From positions 1 through 26,074 of IMG/VR virus record IMGVR_UViG_3300031885_000098: a stretch of DNA of 26,074 bases, one strand, 5' to 3'. Source of the stretch: a virus. Below, piece by piece: positions 21,148-26,074 of this stretch; position 1 is the first letter of the stretch, and every line of letters begins with the position of its first letter. The notes under the pieces are model-generated. The model was not told the origin of the DNA. It was given only the letters and a program-made list of their open reading frames with translations, and did not search any database. Both the position numbers and the translations under genes were made by a program.

Positions 21148-21906
21148 TTATCTTTTGACCTTTCTTCTGTCTGTGTTATAAAAATGAACGCCATCTAAAT
21201 GTTTGGCTAAGTCTGATTTAATGAAATAATCCTTATTGAATTTTCTGCAGAGTCGAATCGCCGCGATGCCGAATCTTCGCCAGGCCTGAGCAGTAAGCGT
21301 GTCGCAGTGGTTCATCTTACCTATTCGGTATTGGTCAACGATTGTGTGGGTCTGGCGGATTATTTCGAGCGTCGCCGCTGGCTCGATGACCGGCTCCAGG
21401 CTGACGAAGGTCTCAATGCCCTTAATTTTCGCAAGTTCGATGGCTGCAATCCTGTCTTCCGGCAGCGCTGCGTGCGGTTCGTGCAGCAGACTTTTGTCTT
21501 TATCTAATAGCGTCAGCGTTGTCCCAAACGCATCGTGCGGCCCGTACAAATCGAAATCTCTTGCCGCCCTCATCCCTCCTTTGGTCAGTATTTGAAACGG
21601 CACATCGCAGGCCCGCAGGATTTTAATGGCTTGCCGGGTGATTTCCTCTTTATCATCTAAGGGTTGATAAGGGTCGCAGGCAAAGCAAAGCAAAACCCTC
21701 TCATCCGTCCCCGCAAAATTTGGCGCTTCTCTTCGCAGCTGATAAAGCACATCCCAGCGGACCGACTGCTCGGTGAAGAATTTGTTGTTGTGCGTAACAT
21801 CAGGCACGTAGCAATACATACATCCGTGGGAACAGCCCACGTACAGGTTCGCCGCCAAATGCGAAAACTCCGCCGCCCTGCCTGCCGGTTTATAAATAAC
21901 ACCCAT
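21148..21906 (-). CDS. Radical SAM protein, SplB-like (COG1533)
   Basis: 252 residues from the ATG at 21904-21906, which follows GAGGAGAACT; an earlier in-frame TTG would include this site and is rejected. The radical SAM cluster motif is Cys25-x3-Cys29-x2-Cys32 (VGCSHGCMYCYVPD). Further matches to SplB/Rv2578c-type proteins are 'RVLLCFACDPYQPLD', 'TRQAIKILRACDVPFQILTK', 'FGTTLTLLDKD', 'ALPEDRIAAIELAKIKGIET', 'FVSLEPVIEP' and 'RIGKMNH'. The family includes spore photoproduct lyase, but most members, including phage ones, have no known substrate. Its place between a ParB-family gene and a membrane-protein gene in an early cluster suggests a DNA- or nucleotide-related role. Confidence 0.85.
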   Translation of the reverse strand: MGVIYKPAGRAAEFSHLAANLYVGCSHGCMYCYVPDVTHNNKFFTEQSVRWDVLYQLRREAPNFAGTDERVLLCFACDPYQPLDDKEEITRQAIKILRACDVPFQILTKGGMRAARDFDLYGPHDAFGTTLTLLDKDKSLLHEPHAALPEDRIAAIELAKIKGIETFVSLEPVIEPAATLEIIRQTHTIVDQYRIGKMNHCDTLTAQAWRRFGIAAIRLCRKFNKDYFIKSDLAKHLDGVHFYNTDRRKVKR

Positions 21907-21917
21907 AGTTCTCCTCG

Positions 21918-22115
21918 TCAATTTTTGTGGAGATATTCTCTATTCAAGTCACGAGTTGCAGTTTTGTAGCCCATCTTAAATGCTTCCCTGAATATCTTAG
22001 GAATAATCCCTCCGGCAATATGTTCATAACATTCAATCAATTGCGCCTTTTCTTCCACCGAAAGAGCGAGTAAATACCCATAGAGTCCGATTTCTATTTT
22101 TTCAAACATATCCAT
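21918..22115 (-). CDS. Small helical protein, unknown function
   Basis: 65 residues (MDMFEKIEIGLYGYLLALSV, then 'EEKAQLIECYEHIAGGIIPK', ending NREYLHKN). GGAAAGGCTAACAAA precedes the ATG, giving a fair ribosome binding site. The stop (TGA) is next to the GAGGAG site of the radical SAM gene, so the two are probably co-translated. Helical, one Cys, no membrane segment; no family recognised. Confidence 0.5.
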   Translation of the reverse strand: MDMFEKIEIGLYGYLLALSVEEKAQLIECYEHIAGGIIPKIFREAFKMGYKTATRDLNREYLHKN

Positions 22116-22129
22116 TTTGTTAGCCTTTC

Positions 22130-22166
22130 CTTCGACTTCGCTCAGGATCGCTGAACCTGTCGAATC
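22130..22166. repeat. Dispersed filler element TTCGACTTCGCTCAGG / CCTGTCGAA
   Basis: Begins CCTTCGACTTCGCTCAGGATC and ends in CTGTCGAA. Sequences of this type (minus strand CCTGAGCGAAGTCGAAGG) are familiar intergenic fillers in many bacterial chromosomes. It lies in the 149-bp spacer after the ParB-family gene. Confidence 0.6.
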
Positions 22167-22264
22167 ATTCTGCTGCCCGTGTGCCCCGTGGTGCCGCTTT
22201 GACCGCCGGGGCCGCTATTTACACCCTATGATTTGGCCTTCTTTGCCTTGGCCGCCTTTTTCAT

Positions 22265-23950
22265 TTATTTGTTTTTGCCGGCACAGCCGCTGCACAAATC
22301 ACCGTGCCCTTCGATCCAGTGGCATGGTTCTTCCGATGTCTGGCAGGGATTCTCTTCAGTGCATCCGCAGATGCGACACTTCTTGACCTTGTCCGCCGTT
22401 TCAAGCTTTACCTTTTTAGTTTTTGATTTTTTATCTTTGCTTTTTGATATCTCTTTTGGTGTTCCATCCGCTTTCAGATTCGCCCATTCCGCCGGCTCTT
22501 TGAACTCATCCCTGCTGCAGACCTCTTTGTATTTCTCGTCGAGGTCAATGCCGAGCAGTGGTGCGATTATCCTGCCCAGTTCGATTTCTTCCTTATTACC
22601 ATCTGTGTATGAATATCTCATAGCTTCCTGGGTGCTTTTCCAGATTTGGGCCTGCAGCCAGCACTTGGCCTTCTTGGCATCCTTTCTGAATAGGTCGATC
22701 GCTTGTGTTATAAAAGCAGAATCATTCGGAGCTGATGTATCGATACCCAGACCTGTCGCCAGAACCACGATGATAAAAAACTTGTCCGGGTGTTTTATAT
22801 CCTCTGGCTTTAACTTCATAATCTCCGAATACATCTCTTTCAATACCGCTGCCCAGCGGTTCTCCTCCAGCTCCGCCCGCAGTTGCTTTAGCGTTTTCGG
22901 TTTGCCGGGCGGCCTGGCCGCTGATTCCTCCTGCCCCTTTTTCACCTTCACATTCACATAAAGGATCTTGCCCTTGCCGCTGTCATCAATTACTAATGCC
23001 GGCACAGCGCCTTTGTCGGTCTTCTTGACCTTCTCATATTGCCATCTGCTCAGGGATTTGCCGTAGATTTTCTTGTTCCGGTCGATTGTGTCTTGTTCAT
23101 AACAACCGCTCCCTTCCACATAAACCAGCCCGGGATATTCCGCCTGGACCTCCGCGAGCTTTTCCTTCGCAGTTGCCACATCCTTGTTCAGCCAGCATTT
23201 CTTGTCGAGGCATCGGTCTTTTTCGCCCGTTACCTCTTCCGGCTTTTCCGCCCATAGTGTCGGCTGGCAGGAACTTCGCTTTGTGCAGTTCACGCACTTG
23301 CCCGTATCGAACGGCGCCTTTTTCAAAAGCAGGAATAGCTCAGCCAGCTTTTTATCGAGCTCTTTGACCGTGACATGACAATATTGAAGGCTCTTCACTA
23401 TCTCCCCATCCTGAATATGCTGCGGAAACCTCGCTATCAAACCCAGATGCGCCGCCGTGAAATAACTGTAGTCGGGATTCTCGAGGACCAGCTTTTTCCA
23501 TTTCTCCGACAGGTTGCTGTTTATCAGCTCCCGCTGCCGCACCCACTGCTCGGGCTTGCCTATCTTCGACGCTACCGCCACAATGTCGTCTTTGAATTTA
23601 GCCATCAGCGTCGCGACCGCCTTGCCCTGCTCGAGGATTGTCAGGTCTTCGCGTGCGAAATTCTCGGCGAACGTGACCTCGAATGCCGCATCATCGCTTA
23701 GTTCACCGTGATTAAGGGCGGGGATCGTAACCAAGCCTGCTTCTCCGGCCGCCAGCAGCCGACGTTCTCCGGCAATTAGTTCGTAGTCATATTTACCGCT
23801 GGTTTTCTCTCGCACGTGGATAGGCACTTTGACCCCCATCGATTTTATGCTGCTGACCAGCTCGAGGAATTCCTCACTCTTTTTGTTAATTATTCGCGGG
23901 TTGTCCCCGCTGATTCTGATTTGCTTGATTTTCAATTCACAGAGTTGCAT
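22265..23950 (-). CDS. ParB/RepB/Spo0J-family protein with C-terminal Cys cluster
   Basis: 561 residues from ATG 23948-23950, preceded by AAAGGAGAAAGTTACA; an upstream start 14 codons earlier would include this site and is rejected. The ParB-N domain covers residues 1-100: 'NPR' 17-19, 'SIKSMGVKVPIHV', 'YELIAGERRLLAA' with GERR 61-64, and 'TFAENFAREDLTILEQG'. A helix-turn-helix follows (IVAVASKIGKPEQWVRQREL). Residues about 205-260 and the C-terminus (CRICGCTEENPCQ...CHW...LCSGC) hold Cys clusters likely to bind zinc. ParB-N domains now often prove to be CTP switches or nucleases. Long ParB proteins with a 'CRxCGCTxxxPC' tail are frequent in phage early regions. A role in replication, partition or gene control is probable but unproven. 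Confidence 0.85.
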   Translation of the reverse strand: MQLCELKIKQIRISGDNPRIINKKSEEFLELVSSIKSMGVKVPIHVREKTSGKYDYELIAGERRLLAAGEAGLVTIPALNHGELSDDAAFEVTFAENFAREDLTILEQGKAVATLMAKFKDDIVAVASKIGKPEQWVRQRELINSNLSEKWKKLVLENPDYSYFTAAHLGLIARFPQHIQDGEIVKSLQYCHVTVKELDKKLAELFLLLKKAPFDTGKCVNCTKRSSCQPTLWAEKPEEVTGEKDRCLDKKCWLNKDVATAKEKLAEVQAEYPGLVYVEGSGCYEQDTIDRNKKIYGKSLSRWQYEKVKKTDKGAVPALVIDDSGKGKILYVNVKVKKGQEESAARPPGKPKTLKQLRAELEENRWAAVLKEMYSEIMKLKPEDIKHPDKFFIIVVLATGLGIDTSAPNDSAFITQAIDLFRKDAKKAKCWLQAQIWKSTQEAMRYSYTDGNKEEIELGRIIAPLLGIDLDEKYKEVCSRDEFKEPAEWANLKADGTPKEISKSKDKKSKTKKVKLETADKVKKCRICGCTEENPCQTSEEPCHWIEGHGDLCSGCAGKNK

Positions 23951-24022
23951 TGTAACTTTCTCCTTTCTTGCCTCGACTCTTGTTGAAGGCAAAGCCGGGC
24001 ATCGATTCGGTTTTTAATATGT

Positions 24023-24051
24023 CCCCATCCATCAATCTGTGACGGATGGGG
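24023..24051. other. Hairpin CCCCATCC / GGATGGGG between the membrane-protein and ParB genes
   Basis: Perfect 8-bp arms (24023-24030 and 24044-24051) in the 137-bp spacer. There is no strong T-run, so it could be an attenuator, RNA stabiliser or weak terminator. Only filler otherwise lies in this spacer. Confidence 0.45.
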
Positions 24052-24087
24052 GTTTGTCAATTTGTTTATAAATATTTGCCGTTTTAT

Positions 24088-24582
24088 TTAATTCGCTACC
24101 GGCAATATCCCTCGAATGATGCTAATCACATCGTCCGCGCTCGAGCCTTTTGGTATCAACTTTTGCAGCTCAGCGCTTAATTTTCCCCATTCCGCAGGAT
24201 TGGCCTTTTTATATTCCTCAATAGCCGTAACTGCCGAAGCAAGGACTGTATGGGTCTGGTCAGCCAATGTTTTTGCCTGAGTAATCTGCGGTTTCAATTT
24301 TGCCCACATTCCTGCAAGACCACCTAAAATGCCAACGATAAGCGTGACAATCGGAACGGCACCAGGGAAGAATGTTGAGGCAACCACAACAGCTGCTGGT
24401 GCAGCCACAGTCACTACCCCTGCTGCCGAATCAAAGACTCCTGCCCAATTCGGGTCAATTATATAAGTCTTTTGACCGGTTACGGGGTCGATGCGTGAGA
24501 TACATCCATATATCCCAATCACCACCAACATCATTGCCAGCACAGGCAAAAAGCCCTTTGCAAATTTTCTAACGTTCTTCAT
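24088..24582 (-). CDS. Lipoprotein-like membrane protein
   Basis: 164 residues. An N-terminal signal with a lipobox (LVVIGIYGC, Cys27) is followed by a short outer segment (DPVTGQKTYIIDPNWAG) and two hydrophobic stretches (VVTVAAPAAVVVASTFF about 56-72, and VPIVTLIVGILGGLAGMW about 76-93). A helical C-terminal half with 'QTHTVLASAVTAIEEYKKAN' then follows. The plan resembles short phage proteins annotated as holin-like or spanin-like. It lies between replication initiator and ParB-family genes, so an exclusion or membrane-anchoring function in the lysogen is also possible. Confidence 0.55.
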   Translation of the reverse strand: MKNVRKFAKGFLPVLAMMLVVIGIYGCISRIDPVTGQKTYIIDPNWAGVFDSAAGVVTVAAPAAVVVASTFFPGAVPIVTLIVGILGGLAGMWAKLKPQITQAKTLADQTHTVLASAVTAIEEYKKANPAEWGKLSAELQKLIPKGSSADDVISIIRGILPVAN

Positions 24583-24604
24583 ATTTTTCCCTTTCCAAAA
24601 AACG

Positions 24605-25402
24605 TTAATATTCCCCTATTTTATCCAATAGTTTTTTTTGTTTGTTGAACCCTGTCTCCTGCTTGATTTTCGCAACGAATAGCCCTTTTTTATTGGCGGC
24701 CGTCGAACTTTTCGCAGTCCTTGCCCATTCCACGGCATCCCTGAATATTGAACCCGGCAACTTGCCTACCTGGCATTGCTCTACAAGATAAGCAACGATG
24801 CGTTTGAAAGTCTGGGTTTCTCGTGCGGTAAAGAATTGGAATATTCCCGGGACTTGTTCCGTGCCTATGACCTGTTCTATGAAGAAATTCAGATCTTTTT
24901 TTATTTGCAAATCCAATTCCAGCTTTTTTTCAGAAGAAATCAATCCCAACCCTTTGGATTTGGTTGATTCATCTGTTAAACCATTGGTTATTGGATTTGG
25001 TAATGGTTTGTCATTTCCGGCAAATCCATTTGCCCGTTTTGACAAATCCATTTGCCCGTTTTGACAATTCGATTTGTCAATTCTGACAAATCGCTTTTCA
25101 TTCGTGAAGGCATACCAGGATGTGTGGTCGTAGCCCTTGGGATTGTAATTTCCTTTTGTCAAAACTTTCATCTCTATCAACTTGTCCAATATCACCCTCA
25201 ATTGCCGGGTAGTCCAGTAAGGAAAAATCTCCGTAAAGGCTCTCACTGAGAAGTAGGTCCATGTGCGACCATCGAATAGGTGTTTATTGTGAGCTTTGTT
25301 TTTGATAATCCAGAACTGCAAGTGGCGCAAAACAATCGCCGCATTCACCCCATACTTTTCCGCAATATCGACATCAAACAGATGTTCCACTTCCTGCCTC
25401 AC
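24605..25402 (-). CDS. Replication-initiator-like protein (O-like, winged helix)
   Basis: 265 residues. The N-terminal ~105 residues are a winged-helix pattern I know from phage replication proteins: 'LFDVDIAEKYGVNAAIVLRH', 'LQFWIIKNKAHNKHLFDGRT', 'WTYFSVRAFTEIFPYWTTRQ', 'LRVILDKLIEMKVLTKGNYN', 'YDHTSWYAFT'. A linker (about 106-140) contains the residues encoded by 22-bp DNA repeats, and a helical C-terminal part follows. By analogy with lambda O, the N-terminus would bind origin repeats inside the gene and the C-terminus would recruit replication partners. The start is a GTG at 25400-25402, overlapping the end of the upstream Cys-rich gene by 29 bp; another GTG four codons on is possible. 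Confidence 0.75.
   Translation of the reverse strand: MRQEVEHLFDVDIAEKYGVNAAIVLRHLQFWIIKNKAHNKHLFDGRTWTYFSVRAFTEIFPYWTTRQLRVILDKLIEMKVLTKGNYNPKGYDHTSWYAFTNEKRFVRIDKSNCQNGQMDLSKRANGFAGNDKPLPNPITNGLTDESTKSKGLGLISSEKKLELDLQIKKDLNFFIEQVIGTEQVPGIFQFFTARETQTFKRIVAYLVEQCQVGKLPGSIFRDAVEWARTAKSSTAANKKGLFVAKIKQETGFNKQKKLLDKIGEY
24999..25107. repeat. 22-bp iteron-like direct repeats inside the replication gene; candidate origin
   Basis: Two identical 22-bp units lie at 25021-25042 and 25043-25064 (CAAATCCATTTG, then CCCGTTTTGA). A diverged third at 25065-25086 begins CAATTCGATTTG; weaker fourth and zeroth units flank them. Each core has the imperfect palindrome CAAATNNATTTG. The period is 22 bp, two helical turns and not a multiple of three, so the same DNA is read in different frames (QNGQMDL versus SKRANGF). 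This suggests selection on DNA, as in lambda ori within the O gene. Confidence 0.75.
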
Positions 25403-25556
25403 TCATTACGCAAATCTCTGCCTGGCATCCGGACTTGCCGTCCCAGGCTGAGCATCGTATTTTTTGGTATGGACATAAAGTCGCCGGCAATTCTTCATGC
25501 GAAGGATTCTCCGGCACGCCAAACAATTGCTCATCTGTCAATGGTTGATTTGTCAT
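25374..25556 (-). CDS. Small Cys-rich protein
   Basis: 60 residues with four Cys in the spacing CPYQKIRC ... GCQAEIC, a likely small zinc finger, after an acidic start (MTNQPLTDEQLFGVPENPSH). The end overlaps the replication gene start by 29 bp, implying translational coupling. No clear ribosome binding site precedes the ATG, because the upstream spacer is made of repeat DNA. No family recognised. Confidence 0.45.
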   Translation of the reverse strand: MTNQPLTDEQLFGVPENPSHEELPATLCPYQKIRCSAWDGKSGCQAEICVMSEAGSGTSV

Positions 25557-25634
25557 TTTTCAATCATCAATTATCCCTGGCACGGCCACGAGCCGTGCCG
25601 TGGCCGGCAATTATCAATCATCAATAATCATTCA
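25557..25634. repeat. Heptamer array interrupted by a 33-bp palindromic element (copy 4)
   Basis: Units CAATCAT, CAATTAT (25561-25574), then a GC-rich element 25575-25607 with CACGGC / GCCGTG arms and end GTGGCCGG similar to the 17108-17167 element, then CAATTAT, CAATCAT, CAATAAT (25608-25628). The element sits exactly between 7-bp units and is flanked by CAATTAT on both sides. Confidence 0.7.
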
Positions 25635-26074
25635 AATAGTGTCGCCGTTTCTGCCGCATGTTGTTTTCTAACATTGCGAACACTCTGACTGTGTCCGAAC
25701 TTACCCAGTACACTTCCTGCCTCGCTGACCTTCAATTTCTCGATGATTGGTTTTTCTGTTTTCTGCCGTCTGAAGCATTTGAGATATTCGCAATTAACGC
25801 ATCTGTCCGGTATAATTGTTTTATGCGGCTTGTCCGGCAGCCGTTCCCATCCCGCTGGCTGCCTGTAATCGCCCTGCGCTGCCCAGAAGTGATACGTCTT
25901 TTTCTCCCCATCCCAGATGCCTTTGAACACCCCGATATCATTGACAATCCTTAGCTCGACCAGCTCGTTTCTTCTGGCTGTGACTTGATTGATTTTCCAA
26001 ACCCTTTTGAATTCTCGCGGTTTTAATGCCTTCTGTTCTTTTAGATTTAGTGCCTCGAGAATCCGCAGGTCATG
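25628..26074 (-). CDS. DNA-binding-like / Cys-pair protein, 5' end outside window
   Basis: The frame is open from the right window edge to a TGA at 25628-25630, giving at least 148 residues. A shorter reading from the GTG at 25928-25930 (100 residues) is probably internal, because the frame continues upstream with good protein character: 'LNLKEQKALKPREFKRVWKI', then 'NQVTARRNELVELRIVNDIG', a pattern like a winged-helix recognition region followed by a wing. The second half has 'YHFWAAQGDYRQPAGWERLP' and a CVNCEYLKC cysteine cluster with a third and fourth Cys. It may be the C-terminal half of a phage replication or regulatory protein; no family can be named. Confidence 0.6.
   Translation of the reverse strand, partial: HDLRILEALNLKEQKALKPREFKRVWKINQVTARRNELVELRIVNDIGVFKGIWDGEKKTYHFWAAQGDYRQPAGWERLPDKPHKTIIPDRCVNCEYLKCFRRQKTEKPIIEKLKVSEAGSVLGKFGHSQSVRNVRKQHAAETATLFE

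Noticed and set aside
22226-22264. 12-codon frame directly after the ParB-family stop (MKKAAKAKKAKS)
   Set aside because: The ATG follows the TAA immediately, but there is no ribosome binding site of its own and the peptide is too short and simple to support.
23951-23992. Upstream extension of the ParB-family gene by 14 codons
   Set aside because: The extension would translate through a strong AAAGGAG ribosome binding site placed correctly for the ATG at 23948-23950.
25021-25107. CRISPR-like direct repeats
   Set aside because: The units are contiguous, without spacers, and lie inside a coding gene; they fit iterons, not CRISPR.

Overview
The window is a stretch of a tailed-phage (siphovirus-like) genome, probably an integrated or decaying prophage. 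Every convincing gene lies on the minus strand, so the gene order reads from right (26074) to left (1). The host cannot be proven from the sequence. Moderate GC, SD sequences of the GAGGTGA / AAGGAG type, and many intergenic filler repeats (heptamer arrays, some read into protein N-termini as strings like NRKSKI) remind me of Planctomycetota (Phycisphaerae-like) metagenome genomes. That host assignment is inference from memory.

Right part (26074-20459), early / replication region: a 5'-truncated DNA-binding-like gene, a small Cys-rich protein, a replication-initiator-like protein whose own gene carries 22-bp iterons, a lipoprotein-like membrane protein, a long ParB-family protein with a C-terminal Cys cluster, a small unknown gene, an SplB-like radical SAM protein, a short three-helix PnuC-like membrane protein and a small unknown gene. 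These are tightly packed.

Middle (20455-15121): a catalytic-domain-only tyrosine recombinase, a 0.63-kb non-coding block rich in inverted repeats (candidate attP / regulatory region), and a C5-cytosine methyltransferase whose second half is overlapped in the +1 frame by another recognisable phage reading frame. Then come several conserved phage genes of unknown function, a ParB-N fragment broken by a tandem palindromic element, a pentanucleotide repeat tract and the small terminase subunit.

Left part (15064-1), packaging and virion genes: large terminase (GpA type), a zinc-ribbon protein, four very small genes, a gap with terminator-like structures, a gpW-like connector, lambda-type portal and a single ORF joining prohead protease to major capsid protein with a strong internal start. 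It continues with a Cys/Pro-rich protein, a DUF2190-like decoration protein, a head-tail protein, a holin-like protein, a secreted degenerate polysaccharide-deacetylase-like fibre protein, two proteins sharing a repeated beta-domain, the major tail protein and a small coiled-coil protein.

The most unusual observations are the dual-frame methyltransferase locus, the iteron array read in shifted frames inside the replication gene, the protease-capsid fusion with nested start, and the dense invasion of phage intergenic spaces by 7-bp repeat arrays that begin at stop codons. No endolysin, repressor, tape-measure gene, tRNA or CRISPR array was found in the window.
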